From NCBI RefSeq assembly GCF_006385875.1, contig NZ_VFSU01000011.1, positions 416,149 to 480,148 on the forward strand: a stretch of DNA of 64,000 nucleotides. The letters are read 5' to 3'. Of the stretch, positions 42,839-51,703 are shown in pieces (the first letter of the stretch is position 1; each line of letters opens with the position of its first letter). Below the pieces are notes generated by a model. The model was not told the DNA's origin. It did no database searches and saw only the letters and a program-made list of their open reading frames with translations. The stretch comes from Sandaracinobacter neustonicus (GTDB lineage: Bacteria; Pseudomonadota; Alphaproteobacteria; Sphingomonadales; Sphingomonadaceae). The position numbers were made by a program, and so were the translations under genes.

Positions 42839-43306
42839 ATGAACGAAACGGCCGAGACTTTTCTGGTGGTTGTCGATGAGACGCCGGAATCCGGGAAGGC
42901 GCTGCGCTATGCCGCGCTCCGGGCGCAGCATACCGGCGCGCGCGTCTGCCTGCTGCATGTGCTTTCCCCCAGCCAGTTTCAGCAATGGGGCGGTGTGCAG
43001 CAGGATATGGAGGCTGAAGCCGAACAGGGCGCACAGGCCCTGCTGGGCGGCAAGGCGGCAGAGGTTGAGGCGCTGACAGGCCTTCGCCCCATGGTGCGGC
43101 TGATGCGCGGCCGCGCGACAGACGCAGTGCTGGAAGTGGTGACGACAGATCGCTCGATCCGCGCATTGGTGCTGGCGGCGGCGGCTTCCGGCAAGCCGGG
43201 TCCGCTGGTGCATTTCTTCGCGGGCGAACGGGCGGGAACGCTGCCCTGCATGGTGATGATCGTGCCCGGTGGAGTCAGCGATGCCGACATTGATCGGCTG
43301 ACATAA
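42839..43306 (+). CDS. universal stress protein (UspA family)
   Basis: A 155-residue cytoplasmic protein with the Usp fold: strand LVVVDETPESGKALRYAALRAQHTGARVCLLHVLS, a helical middle and RALVLAAAASGKPGPLVHFF. The ATP-binding GxxGxxGS signature is not clear (it reads LAAAASGKPGPL), so it probably belongs to the non-ATP-binding branch. The ATG at 42839 was preferred to a GTG at 42806. It is followed by a small hairpin at 43312-43330. Confidence 0.82.
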   Translation: MNETAETFLVVVDETPESGKALRYAALRAQHTGARVCLLHVLSPSQFQQWGGVQQDMEAEAEQGAQALLGGKAAEVEALTGLRPMVRLMRGRATDAVLEVVTTDRSIRALVLAAAASGKPGPLVHFFAGERAGTLPCMVMIVPGGVSDADIDRLT

Positions 43307-43311
43307 GAAAA

Positions 43312-43330
43312 CAAGACTGTTTCAGTCTTG
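43312..43330 (+). terminator. hairpin after the Usp gene
   Basis: CAAGACTG (43312-43319), TTT loop, CAGTCTTG (43323-43330), a perfect 8-bp stem 5 bp after the stop. Only a short AT-rich tail follows, so it is a weak terminator or a leader hairpin of the NifU-like gene. Confidence 0.45.
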
Positions 43331-43378
43331 ATTGGAGACGACTTGCGCGCCATCTGCGGAGCAGCCAAGGAGCGCCTC

Positions 43379-43933
43379 ATGCTGATCGAAACCGAGCAGA
43401 CCCCAAACCCGGCCACGCTGAAATTCCTTCCCGGCCGCGAAGTGTCACCGGGGGAGGGCGTGGACTTCGCCTCTCCCGAAGACGCAGAGCGCTCGCCGCT
43501 CGCCCGCGCTCTGTTCGCGCTGGGCGATGTGGAGAGGGTGTATTTCGGCCCCGATTTCATCAGCGTCACCAAGGCCCCGGGCAGTGCCGACTGGCCGCTT
43601 CTGAAGCTGGACGTGCTGGGCGCGCTGGTCGATCATTTCGCCAGCGGCGCACCACTGCTGCTGGGTGAGGAGGCCGAGGCCGAAACCTTCGACGATCCGG
43701 CCGATGCCGAAATCGTGACGCAAATCCGCGACTTGCTGGATACGCGCATCCGCCCGGCCGTCGCCAATGACGGCGGCGACATCGTCTATCGCGGGTTCCA
43801 GAAGGGAATCGTGTTCCTGCACATGCGCGGATCGTGCGCGGGCTGCCCCTCGTCCACCGCGACGCTGAAGGGCGGGATTGAAAATCTGCTGCGTTATTAT
43901 GTTCCCGAAGTCACAGAGGTCAGGGCTGTCTGA
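43379..43933 (+). CDS. NifU-family iron-sulfur scaffold (NfuA-like)
   Basis: A 184-residue protein: N-terminal Nfu_N domain (IETEQTPNPATLKFLPGREV, LFALGDVERVYFGPDFISVTK) and C-terminal NifU domain (IRDLLDTRIRPAVANDGGDIVYRGF, with the cluster-binding pair in GSCAGCPSSTATLKGGIENLL). It carries and transfers 4Fe-4S clusters to target enzymes, possibly including MiaB encoded nearby. The ATG at 43379 has an AAGGAG site. Its TGA overlaps the start of the nitroreductase-family gene, so translation is coupled. Confidence 0.94.
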   Translation: MLIETEQTPNPATLKFLPGREVSPGEGVDFASPEDAERSPLARALFALGDVERVYFGPDFISVTKAPGSADWPLLKLDVLGALVDHFASGAPLLLGEEAEAETFDDPADAEIVTQIRDLLDTRIRPAVANDGGDIVYRGFQKGIVFLHMRGSCAGCPSSTATLKGGIENLLRYYVPEVTEVRAV

Positions 43934-44523
43934 TGCATTCACCACTTCCCGATTCCGCGCTTGAGCAATTGTTCACCGAAGCCCGCACCCAATATGATTG
44001 GGAGCCCGATCCGCTGCCGGAAACGCTGATCCGCCAGCTGTATGAACTGCTGAAGTTCGGCCCCACGGCGGCCAACAGCAACCCGGCGCGCTTCATCTTC
44101 TGCACCAGCACGGAAGCCCGCGCGAAACTGGCTTCGGTGTCGTCCGGCAATAATGAAGGCAAGATCCGGCTCGCGCCGCTCACCGTCATCATCGGCATGG
44201 ACATGGAGTTCCACGAAAAGCTGCCCGAACTGTTCCCGCACGCCGATGCGCGCAGTTGGTTCGCCGGGAATGAGCCCGCGATCCGCGAATCCTCGTTCCG
44301 CAACTCCTCGCTGCAGGGGGCCTATCTGATCATGGCCGCCCGTTCGCTGGGGCTGGATGCCGGGCCGATGTCCGGCTTCGACAAGGCTGGCGTGGACGCC
44401 GCCTTCTGGGCTGGCACGAAGGTTGAAACCAATTTCATCTGCTCCATCGGCAAGGGCACCGGCCAGAAGCTGTTCCCGCGCCTGCCGCGCCTCAGCTTCG
44501 AGGACGCATGCCGGATCGCCTGA
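43933..44523 (+). CDS. malonic semialdehyde reductase / nitroreductase family (RutE-like)
   Basis: A 196-residue flavin-dependent oxidoreductase of the nitroreductase fold. Residues LYELLKFGPTAANSNPARFIFC (FMN-binding), ESSFRNSSLQGAYLIMAARSLGLDAGPMSGFDKAGVDAAF and TNFICSIGKG match the RutE/HadB subgroup, which reduces malonic semialdehyde or similar. No pyrimidine-degradation genes are nearby, so the substrate is uncertain. The ATG overlaps the previous TGA; the 3' end overlaps tsaB by 16 bases. Confidence 0.88.
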   Translation: MHSPLPDSALEQLFTEARTQYDWEPDPLPETLIRQLYELLKFGPTAANSNPARFIFCTSTEARAKLASVSSGNNEGKIRLAPLTVIIGMDMEFHEKLPELFPHADARSWFAGNEPAIRESSFRNSSLQGAYLIMAARSLGLDAGPMSGFDKAGVDAAFWAGTKVETNFICSIGKGTGQKLFPRLPRLSFEDACRIA

Positions 44524-45119
44524 CCGGCCGCACACTGGTGATCGCGACGGGGCATGACCTGTCCCTCGCGCTGCTTCAGGACGGGCGGCTGCTGGCGCAC
44601 AGGGATCAGGCCATGGTGAAGGGCCATGCCGAAGCGCTGGTGCCCGCCATCGCCGAGCTGCTGGCCCCGTTCGGCGGCCCGGCCTGCCGCCCGGAGCATG
44701 TGGTGGTGGAAACCGGGCCGGGCAGCTTCACCGGCTTGCGGGTGGGGCTTGCAGCGGCCCGCGCATTGGCGCTGGCGTGGGGGGCGTCGCTGTTCGGCGT
44801 GCGTTCCACGCAGCTGGCGGCGGCCACCGCGCCGAACGACGGGCGGCTACTGGTGGTGCTGGAAGCGCCGCGCGGGCAGATTTGGGCCGAAGGCTTCGAA
44901 GGGGCAGGGCGGCGCACCATCCTGCCGCCGGTCGCCATCTCCCCGGACGAGGCAGCCGGGCTGGCGAATGGCTATGACCATGTCGCGGGCAGCGCGCCCG
45001 CGCTGATGCGCGACGGCGTTGCCGCGCAGCCTCCACGCGCCGCCGCGCTGGCGCAGCTTGAACCCGGCGCGCTCGGCGCGGCAGAGCTTCTGTATGTCCG
45101 TGCAGCCGAACCTGCCTGA
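44508..45119 (+). CDS. tsaB: tRNA threonylcarbamoyladenosine biosynthesis protein TsaB
   Basis: A 203-residue ASKHA-fold protein, partner of TsaD and TsaE in forming t6A37 on ANN-decoding tRNAs. It has LVIATGHDLSLALLQDGRLLA at the N-terminus, KGHAEALVPAIAELL and the signature VVETGPGSFTGLRVGLAAARALALAWG. The length is typical. The start overlaps the reductase gene by 16 bases and the end overlaps rimI by 26 bases, the usual tsaB-rimI pairing. Confidence 0.94.
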   Translation: MPDRLTGRTLVIATGHDLSLALLQDGRLLAHRDQAMVKGHAEALVPAIAELLAPFGGPACRPEHVVVETGPGSFTGLRVGLAAARALALAWGASLFGVRSTQLAAATAPNDGRLLVVLEAPRGQIWAEGFEGAGRRTILPPVAISPDEAAGLANGYDHVAGSAPALMRDGVAAQPPRAAALAQLEPGALGAAELLYVRAAEPA

Positions 45120-45588
45120 GCCAGACCAGTTGCGCTGGAGCGAGGGCGGCATCGTCGCAAGCCCGGCGGTGGCGGCGCTGGCTGCGAGTTCATTCGATCC
45201 GCAATATCGCGAAGCATGGACAGAGTTGCAGATCGCCAATCTTCTGGCGGGCGGCAATGCCTGGCTCGATCTCTGCCATGCCGGGCAGGAACTGGTGGCG
45301 TTCGCGCTGAACCGGCAGGTGCTGGATGAAGTGGAACTGCTGCTGTGCGCAGTCTCGCCCGCGTGGCGCGGCCGCCGCATCGGCCTGCGGATGATGGAGC
45401 AGGTCGCGGATTCGGCCCGCAAGCGCGGCGGCAAGCGGCTGTTTCTGGAAGTGCGGCAGGGAAATGAAGCGGCGATGGCGCTGTATCTGTCTGCCGGACT
45501 GCGGCAGGAAGGCCGTCGGCCGGCCTATTACCGAACCGTCGTTGGCGACAGTATTGATGCGATCACCTTTGCATCCTTCCTTCAGTAA
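45094..45588 (+). CDS. rimI: ribosomal-protein-alanine N-acetyltransferase (RimI-like)
   Basis: A 164-residue GNAT acetyltransferase. Motif A is VSPAWRGRRIGLRMMEQVADSARKRG, followed by LFLEVRQGNEAAMALYLSAGLRQEGRRPAYY, the RimI-type C-terminal signature. It would acetylate the N-terminal alanine of ribosomal protein S18. The ATG at 45094 lies inside the end of tsaB. About 200 bp of regulatory sequence separates it from mucR. Confidence 0.88.
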   Translation: MSVQPNLPEPDQLRWSEGGIVASPAVAALAASSFDPQYREAWTELQIANLLAGGNAWLDLCHAGQELVAFALNRQVLDEVELLLCAVSPAWRGRRIGLRMMEQVADSARKRGGKRLFLEVRQGNEAAMALYLSAGLRQEGRRPAYYRTVVGDSIDAITFASFLQ

Positions 45589-45792
45589 TTCGGCGCACTC
45601 TGCACTGAAGTTCGTCGCAACAGCACTTGAAACATTTGTTGCAAGCTGCGATTGGGGCCGCCGTCCGCTTAATCAAGGATAAGGTCGCGGCGGCAGTGCA
45701 GATGTTTGACTGGCAGGCTGTGCCTGCCGGACGCACTTCGCGGCCGATAAAATGTAGCGTGAATTTTGAACACCGGTTTCAAGGACAATATC

Positions 45793-46212
45793 ATGACTGA
45801 CGTGATCGAGCACAACGACCTGTTGGCGCTGACGGCGGATATCGTTTCCAGCCATGTCGCCAACAACAGCGTGGCAGTGAATGACCTGCCGCAACTGATC
45901 CAGAATGTCTTCGCGACATTGTCCGGGCTGGGCACACCTGCTCCTGCGCCGGAAGTGAAGCTGGAACCGGCCGTGCCGATCCGCTCGTCCATCAAGCCCG
46001 ATTATATCATCTGCCTGGAAGACGGTAAGAAGCTGAAGATGCTGAAGCGTCACCTGATGACGGCTTATGGCATGACGCCGGACGACTATCGCGCCAAGTG
46101 GGGCCTGCCCGCCGATTATCCGATGGTCGCCCCCAATTATGCCGAAGCCCGCCGCCAGCTCGCCAAGTCCATCGGGCTGGGCACCAGCAAGAGCCGCACC
46201 CGCAAGAAGTGA
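45793..46212 (+). CDS. MucR/Ros-family transcriptional regulator
   Basis: A 139-residue H-NS-like regulator of alphaproteobacteria. The N-terminal oligomerisation part (LTADIVSSHVANNSV, LPQLIQNVFATLSGLG) is followed by the DNA-binding domain IICLEDGKKLKMLKRHLMTAYGMTPDDYRAKWGLPADYPMVAPNYAEARRQLAKSIGLG. The zinc pocket is altered: the second Cys is Asp (CLED) and the later His is Tyr (TAYGM), so it may not bind zinc in the Ros manner. The ATG at 45793 follows AAGGAC. The 204-bp upstream region holds a GGCAGGC/GCCTGCC hairpin (45712-45728). MucR proteins usually repress themselves and surface-polysaccharide genes. Confidence 0.9.
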   Translation: MTDVIEHNDLLALTADIVSSHVANNSVAVNDLPQLIQNVFATLSGLGTPAPAPEVKLEPAVPIRSSIKPDYIICLEDGKKLKMLKRHLMTAYGMTPDDYRAKWGLPADYPMVAPNYAEARRQLAKSIGLGTSKSRTRKK

Positions 46213-46359
46213 TGCGTGAAGGCGGCGGCCGGGCCGCCGCCTTCCATTTAACCGCGTGTCGGAGCGGTGCGCGCCTTGCCGCCCATAGCTTGCCCTTGCG
46301 ACATCATGTCACTATTCCTGTGCAGGGGAGCAGGATCGCCCCCATAGCTGGAAGACTTG

Positions 46360-46791
46360 ATGCCCGGGACGATCGACATCGAAGCCTTGTGTCAGGCCAA
46401 GGGTCTGCGGATTACCGAGCAGCGCCGCGTGATCGCGCGGGTGTTGTCCGAAGCGCGGGACCATCCCGATGTGGAGGAACTGCACCGTCGCGCCGCCGCC
46501 GTGGACAAGGGCATTTCCATCGCCACCGTCTACCGCACCGTGCGCCTGTTCGAAGAAGCGGGCATATTGGAGCGGCATGATTTCCGCGACGGACGCTCCC
46601 GCTATGAACCCACGCCGGACGAGCATCATGATCATCTGATCAACATCGAAACCGGCGACGTCATCGAATTCCATGATGAAGCGATCGAAAAGCTGCAGGC
46701 GGAAATCGCCGAGCGGCTGGGCTTCCGGCTCGTCGATCACCGGATGGAGCTTTACGGCGTTCCACTGAAGGGCGGGAAGGACAGGGGCTGA
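46360..46791 (+). CDS. fur: Fur-family metalloregulator
   Basis: A 143-residue regulator with winged helix (ALCQAKGLRITEQRRVIARVLSEARDHPDVEELHRRAAAVDKGISIATVYRTVRLFEEAGILERHDF) and dimer domain with metal ligands in DEHHDHLINIETGDVIEF and RLVDHRMELYGVPLKG. The structural-zinc Cys pairs of E. coli Fur are absent, as usual in alphaproteobacterial Fur/Mur, which may sense iron or manganese. The ATG at 46360 is preferred over an adjacent TTG. It begins the fur-plsC-miaB-phoH-ybeY-corC run. Confidence 0.93.
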   Translation: MPGTIDIEALCQAKGLRITEQRRVIARVLSEARDHPDVEELHRRAAAVDKGISIATVYRTVRLFEEAGILERHDFRDGRSRYEPTPDEHHDHLINIETGDVIEFHDEAIEKLQAEIAERLGFRLVDHRMELYGVPLKGGKDRG

Positions 46792-46799
46792 CCCCCGGC

Positions 46800-47639
46800 A
46801 TGCCGGACCCGACGCGCGCAGACTGGCCGGGTGCCCGCAAGCAGGGCCGTCTGGCGTCGCCGCCGTTCCAGAAGCTGGGCCATGTGAAAACCATGGCAGG
46901 CGCGCTTGCGGCAACGGGCACGCTGATCGGCCCGGCGCATGTGCACCGGCTGATCGACCGGCGCGGCGCGAAGCAGATTCCCATGCTGTGGCACAAGGTG
47001 GTCAGCCGCTCGCTGGGCGTGCGCAGCACCTTGCAGGGCGATCCGCTGGATGGCGGCGTGCTCTATGTGGCCAACCATATCTCGTGGCTGGATATCCCGG
47101 TGCTGGGCGCGCATCTGAAAGGTTCGTTCGTCGCGAAGTCCGAAGTGGGCGGCATGGGCCTAGTTGGCCATCTCGCGAACCTTCAGGACACCATCTATGT
47201 GGAGCGGGAGCGGCGTCAGCAGGCGGGCGAGCAGGCCGGCAGCATTGTTGCGCGGCTGAAGGCGCACAGCAATGTGATCCTGTTCCCGGAAGGCACCAGC
47301 GGAGACGGCGTGCATGTGCTGCCCTTCAAGACCAGCCTGTTCGCCGTGGCAGAGGGCGAGGCGATGCGCGAGGTGCCGATCCAGCCCGTCACCATTGCCT
47401 ACACACGGTTGAACGGCTTGCCGCTCACCCGACAGCGGTTGCTGGACATTGCATGGATCGGCGACATGGAGTTCGCGCCGCACGCGCTGGACGTGATGAA
47501 GCTGGGCCGGATCGAGGCGCATATCCTGTGCCACGCCCCGGTGCAGCCGCGCGATTTTCCCAACAGGAAGGCCCTCGCGCGATACTGCCACGACGTGATA
47601 TCCCAAGGCTATCGCAAGTTGATGCGGGGGCAGGATTAG
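46800..47639 (+). CDS. 1-acyl-sn-glycerol-3-phosphate acyltransferase family protein
   Basis: A 279-residue lysophospholipid acyltransferase. The catalytic motif VANHISWLDIPVLG (NHxxxxD) is followed by KSEVGGMGLVGHLANLQDTIYVER (motif II) and ILFPEGTSGDGVHVLPFKTSLFAVA (motif III), and a late VTIAYTRLNGLP. It resembles PlsC; the single N-terminal hydrophobic stretch is weak. The start lies 8 bp after the fur stop. It may supply phosphatidate or remodel other acyl lipids. Confidence 0.9.
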   Translation: MPDPTRADWPGARKQGRLASPPFQKLGHVKTMAGALAATGTLIGPAHVHRLIDRRGAKQIPMLWHKVVSRSLGVRSTLQGDPLDGGVLYVANHISWLDIPVLGAHLKGSFVAKSEVGGMGLVGHLANLQDTIYVERERRQQAGEQAGSIVARLKAHSNVILFPEGTSGDGVHVLPFKTSLFAVAEGEAMREVPIQPVTIAYTRLNGLPLTRQRLLDIAWIGDMEFAPHALDVMKLGRIEAHILCHAPVQPRDFPNRKALARYCHDVISQGYRKLMRGQD

Positions 47640-47659
47640 CCCCGGATGAGGATTGATAA

Positions 47660-48988
47660 TTGACTCGAAGTTTCGCCATTAAGTCTTTCGGATGCCAGAT
47701 GAATGTGTACGACGCCGAGCGTATGAGCGAGGCGTTGCAGGCCCATGGCATGGCCGAATCCGGCGAATCCGACGGCGAGACGGCCGATGTGCTGATCCTG
47801 AACACCTGCCACATCCGCGAAAAGGCGGCGGAGAAACTCTATCATGAGGTGGGTCGCATTTCCGCCCGCGCCCGCGAGGATGGCCGCAAGCCGGTGATCG
47901 CCGTGACGGGTTGCGTGGCGCAGGCGGAGGGCGCGGAAATCATCCGCCGCGCGAAAGCCGTGGATCTGGTGGTGGGTCCGCAGGCCTATCACCGCCTGCC
48001 GGAGCTGCTGGCGCGGCAATCGGCGGGCGAAACCGGGCTGGTCGATCTGGACATGCCGATATCCCCCAAGTTCGATGTGCTGCCCGCCCGTCGCAAGCGT
48101 GGCCCCTCTGCCTTCCTCACGGTGCAGGAAGGCTGCGACAAATTCTGCGCCTTCTGCGTGGTGCCCTATACGCGCGGCGGCGAAGCCTCCCGCCCGCTCG
48201 ACGCGATCCTTGCAGAAGCGCGGCAGCTGGTGGAGGGCGGCGTGCGCGAAATCACCCTGCTGGGGCAGAATGTGAACGCGTGGGCCGATGGCAACAAGGG
48301 CTTCGGGCAGATGGTGGAAGCCATCGCCGCGCTGCCCGGCGTGGATCGCATCCGCTATACCACCAGCCACCCGCGCGACGTGACGGAGGCGATGATCCGC
48401 GCCCACGCGGACATCCCGCAACTGATGCCCTATCTGCACCTGCCGGTGCAGTCCGGCTCAGACAGGGTGCTGGCGGCGATGAACCGCAAGCATGACCGCG
48501 ACTTCTACTTCGGCCTGATCGACCGTTTCCGCGCTGCGCGGCCCGATCTCGCCATCACTTCGGATTTCATCGTCGGCTTCCCCGGCGAGACGGAGGCAGA
48601 TTTCGCCGACACGCTCAGCCTCGTGGAACGCGTGGGCTATGCGCAGGCGTTCAGCTTCAAATATTCCCCGCGCCTCGGCACCCCGGCGGCCGAGCGCACG
48701 GACCAGATCGACGAGGATGTGAAAAGCGAGCGGCTGCACCGGCTGCAGACGCTGCTGCAGGAACAGTCTCTGGCCTTTAACCGCCAGAGCGTCGGCAGCA
48801 GCTGTGACATCCTGATCGAGCGGCGCGGGCGCCACGCCGGGCAGTGGATCGGCAAGTCGCCATGGCTGCAATCCGTGGTGGTGACCGATCCGTCGCTCAG
48901 CGTCGGCGATCTTGTGCGCGTGGAGCTGGTTTCGGCCGGCCCGAACAGTCTGGAGGGACATTTGCTGACCATGAAGACGGCTGCCTGA
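47660..48988 (+). CDS. miaB: tRNA-2-methylthio-N6-dimethylallyladenosine synthase
   Basis: A 442-residue radical-SAM methylthiotransferase that adds the 2-methylthio group to i6A37 of tRNA. The N-terminal UPF0004 domain has [23 protein letters not shown] and [10 protein letters not shown] (auxiliary-cluster Cys). The radical-SAM Cys are in [21 protein letters not shown]-terminal TRAM domain (about residues 372-440) is present. The start is a TTG at 47660 after a GAGGAT stretch; the next Met is past the first conserved Cys and so cannot be the start. Confidence 0.96.
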   Translation: MTRSFAIKSFGCQMNVYDAERMSEALQAHGMAESGESDGETADVLILNTCHIREKAAEKLYHEVGRISARAREDGRKPVIAVTGCVAQAEGAEIIRRAKAVDLVVGPQAYHRLPELLARQSAGETGLVDLDMPISPKFDVLPARRKRGPSAFLTVQEGCDKFCAFCVVPYTRGGEASRPLDAILAEARQLVEGGVREITLLGQNVNAWADGNKGFGQMVEAIAALPGVDRIRYTTSHPRDVTEAMIRAHADIPQLMPYLHLPVQSGSDRVLAAMNRKHDRDFYFGLIDRFRAARPDLAITSDFIVGFPGETEADFADTLSLVERVGYAQAFSFKYSPRLGTPAAERTDQIDEDVKSERLHRLQTLLQEQSLAFNRQSVGSSCDILIERRGRHAGQWIGKSPWLQSVVVTDPSLSVGDLVRVELVSAGPNSLEGHLLTMKTAA

Positions 48989-50007
48989 TGGCGAAGCGTC
49001 ACGCCGAACCGGCCAACATCCCCGAAACCCCCGGCCGCGCGCGGCTGGAATTGGAGTTCGACCGCCCCGCGCTGCTCGGCAGCCTGTTCGGGCAGTTCGA
49101 CCAGAATCTGATCACCATCGAGAACCGGCTGGGCGTCTATATCGCTGCCCGCGGCAACCGGGTGGCGGTTGAAGGCGAGCCGGTGGGCATCGCCCGCGCC
49201 CGCGACGTGCTGACAGACCTTTATGCCCGGCTGGAACGCGGCCTGCCGGTGGATGGTGCCGACGTGGAAGCGGCCATCGTGATGGCGGCCGATGCCCCGG
49301 CAGAGGGTGTGGAAGGCGCAGGCCCCGGCGGCCCGCCCGCGATGATCCGCACCCGTCGCAAGACGATCATGGCCCGCAACGCGGCGCAGGCGGCCTATGT
49401 GCAAGCGCTGTCGAAGCATGACATGATTTTCGCGCTGGGGCCGGCCGGCACCGGCAAGACCTATCTGGCGGTGGCGCAGGCCGTCAGCCAGCTGGTTGCA
49501 GGCTCGGTGGACCGGCTGATCCTCTCCCGCCCGGCGGTGGAAGCGGGCGAGCGGCTGGGCTTCCTGCCCGGCGACATGAAAGAGAAGGTCGATCCCTATC
49601 TCCGCCCGCTTTATGATGCGCTCTATGATATGCTGCCCTCAGAACAGGTGGAGCGGCGCATCGCCAGCGGCGAGATCGAGATTGCGCCCATCGCCTTCAT
49701 GCGCGGCCGCACGCTGGCCCACGCCTTCGTCATTCTGGACGAAGCGCAGAACACCACGCCGATGCAGATGAAAATGTTCCTCACCCGCTTCGGTGAAGGC
49801 AGCCGCATGGTCATCTGCGGAGACCCCAATCAGGTCGATTTGCCGGATGCAGGCAAAAGCGGGCTGGCGGATGCCGTGCAGCGGCTGGAAGGGGTGAAGG
49901 GGCTGGCTGTGCAGCGCTTCTCCTCGAAGGATGTCGTGCGTCACCCCATCGTCGGACAGATCGTGGACCGTTACGAAGGGCCGCAACAGGCAGGCCCCGA
50001 TGCTTGA
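48988..50007 (+). CDS. phoH: PhoH family ATPase
   Basis: A 339-residue protein with an N-terminal KH-like segment (LELEFDRPALLGSLFGQFDQNLITIENRLGVYI) and a PhoH P-loop domain: GPAGTGKTYLAVAQAV (about residues 150-165), LSRPAVEAGERLGFLPGDMKEKVDPYLRPLYD, FVILDEAQNTTPMQMKMFLTRFG and VICGDPNQVDLP. Its role is linked to ribosome and RNA metabolism together with YbeY. The ATG overlaps the miaB TGA (TGATG), and its end overlaps ybeY by 8 bases. Confidence 0.95.
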   Translation: MAKRHAEPANIPETPGRARLELEFDRPALLGSLFGQFDQNLITIENRLGVYIAARGNRVAVEGEPVGIARARDVLTDLYARLERGLPVDGADVEAAIVMAADAPAEGVEGAGPGGPPAMIRTRRKTIMARNAAQAAYVQALSKHDMIFALGPAGTGKTYLAVAQAVSQLVAGSVDRLILSRPAVEAGERLGFLPGDMKEKVDPYLRPLYDALYDMLPSEQVERRIASGEIEIAPIAFMRGRTLAHAFVILDEAQNTTPMQMKMFLTRFGEGSRMVICGDPNQVDLPDAGKSGLADAVQRLEGVKGLAVQRFSSKDVVRHPIVGQIVDRYEGPQQAGPDA

Positions 50008-50536
50008 CGTCGACTGTGACATAGTCGGCGGGGATTGGGACGAAGACGCCGATTGGGAAACGCTGGCCGAAACGGCGGTTCGCGCTGCGCTGGATGGCGC
50101 GGGGCAGGGCAGGCTGGTGCAACTGTCGGATGCGCTGGTCGAAGTCTCTGTGCGGCTGACGGATGACGCGGAAATGCAGCGGCTGAACCGCGATTATCGC
50201 GGCAAGGACAAGCCCACCAACGTGCTGAGCTTCCCCATGCACGCGCCAGACGATCTGGAACGCTGGCTGGCCGCCGGAGAGACGGACCTGCTGCTGGGCG
50301 ATCTGGCGCTGGGCGCGGAAACCGTCACGCGCGAAGCGGATGAAAAGGGCATCTCCGTCGATGCCCATATGCTGCACCTGATGGTGCATGGCACCCTTCA
50401 CCTCCTCGGCCATGATCATCTGGATGATGAAACGGCAGAGGCCATGGAAGCCCTTGAGACCCGCATTCTCGCGGGGCTTGGAATCGCGAACCCCTATGCC
50501 GAAACCGGCTGGGCCGCAGTGGATGAGAGACAATGA
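50000..50536 (+). CDS. ybeY: endoribonuclease YbeY
   Basis: A 178-residue metal-dependent endoribonuclease for 16S rRNA 3' processing and ribosome quality control. The family motif MVHGTLHLLGHDH supplies the three metal-binding His, with RDYRGKDKPTNVLSFPM upstream and LLGDLALGAETVTREA in between. The ATG at 50000 lies inside the end of phoH, and its stop overlaps the start of the CBS-domain gene (ATGA). Confidence 0.95.
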   Translation: MLDVDCDIVGGDWDEDADWETLAETAVRAALDGAGQGRLVQLSDALVEVSVRLTDDAEMQRLNRDYRGKDKPTNVLSFPMHAPDDLERWLAAGETDLLLGDLALGAETVTREADEKGISVDAHMLHLMVHGTLHLLGHDHLDDETAEAMEALETRILAGLGIANPYAETGWAAVDERQ

Positions 50537-51441
50537 GCGACCCTTCCCCTAGAAGCGCGGGCGGCCTGTGGAGCGCCGTCCGCGACCTGCTGCACCTGAA
50601 GCAATCGGCTTCGCTGAGGGAATCGATCGAGGAAGCGATCGACGAGCATCTGGAAGAAAGCGCAGACCCGGACGATCTCGATCTGGACGAGCGCACCATG
50701 CTCAGGAACATGCTGCACCTGACGGAGCAGCACGCGGGCGACATTGCCGTTCCCCGGTCCGACATCACCGCCATTTCCAAAGACAGCGACTTCAAGGCCG
50801 TGGTGCGCCAGTTCCTTGAAGCCGGGCACAGCCGCCTGCCGGTGTATGACGGCAAGCTCGATTCCGTGCTGGGCATGCTGCATGTGAAGGATGTTTTCGC
50901 GGTGATCGCGGAGCGCTTCGGCCGCCGCCCCGGCGGGCCGCTGCCCACGCTGGAGGATTTGCTGCGCCCGGTGCTGTTCGTGCCGCCCTCTATGCCGGTG
51001 GTCGATCTGCTGACGGAAATGCGCCGCAAGCGCACGCATATGGCGATCGTCGTCGATGAATATGGCGGCACGGACGGGCTCGTCACCATCGAGGATATCG
51101 TCGAGGAAATCGTCGGCGAGATCGAGGATGAGCATGACGAGGAAGAAGCCGCGCTGCTGACGAAACTGCCGGACGGCACCATCGAAGCCGACGCAAGGCT
51201 CGATCTGGACGATCTGGAAAAGGCCGTGGGCGAAAGCTTCATCGACCATGATCTGGGCGACGAAGTGGACACGCTGGGCGGCCTGTCGTTCCTGATGGCG
51301 GGCCGGGTGCCGGAGGTTGGCGAGAAGCTGACCCACGCCAATGGCTGGACTCTGGAGATCGCCTCCAGCGACGGACGCCGGGTGGAAAAGCTGCTGCTGC
51401 ACCCGCCCGCCCCGGTGGGCGAGGAGGCGGCGGAGGCATAA
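50533..51441 (+). CDS. CBS-domain hemolysin/CorC-like protein
   Basis: A 302-residue soluble protein: a short N-terminal region, two CBS motifs (ITAISKDSDFKAVVRQFLEAGHSRLPVYDGKLDSVLGMLHVKDVF and VLFVPPSMPVVDLLTEMRRKRTHMAIVVDEYGGTDGLVTIEDIVEEIVGEI) and a C-terminal CorC/HlyC transporter-associated domain (about residues 215-295). CorC-like proteins influence Mg/Co efflux or membrane integrity. In many relatives lnt follows; here a repeat element and the Psp region follow instead. Confidence 0.92.
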   Translation: MSDPSPRSAGGLWSAVRDLLHLKQSASLRESIEEAIDEHLEESADPDDLDLDERTMLRNMLHLTEQHAGDIAVPRSDITAISKDSDFKAVVRQFLEAGHSRLPVYDGKLDSVLGMLHVKDVFAVIAERFGRRPGGPLPTLEDLLRPVLFVPPSMPVVDLLTEMRRKRTHMAIVVDEYGGTDGLVTIEDIVEEIVGEIEDEHDEEEAALLTKLPDGTIEADARLDLDDLEKAVGESFIDHDLGDEVDTLGGLSFLMAGRVPEVGEKLTHANGWTLEIASSDGRRVEKLLLHPPAPVGEEAAEA

Positions 51442-51523
51442 GGGATTTAGCAACTGCATCCTGTGTAAACAGGCATCGCTTGCCCTGTTCCCGTCCCGCT
51501 TTCTCCGCCCCGCTTCCCCTGTC

Positions 51524-51622
51524 CCGCTCAGGCTGAGCTTGTCGAAGCCCCAAACGCGAAAGCTCAATGGCCGAGCCGGTGCGCGCATGCTCCATGGGCT
51601 TCGACAAGCTCTGCCTGAGCGG
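51524..51622. repeat. 99-bp palindromic element, copy 2 (inverted relative to copy 1)
   Basis: Arms at 51524-51550 and 51596-51622 are the same 27-bp sequence as in the 23212-23308 element, with one mismatch in the right arm. The 45-base core aligns with the reverse complement of the copy-1 core (shared ACGCGAAAGC near one end and GAGCCGG in the middle). It fills the 262-bp gap between the corC-like and pspF genes. Confidence 0.9.
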
Positions 51623-51703
51623 GGGGAGGGGCAGCGGCGGGGAGGGGACCGCGAAAAACGCAGCAAAGCCAACGGCTATGCAAAGACCATGATTGCCGAA
51701 GAC

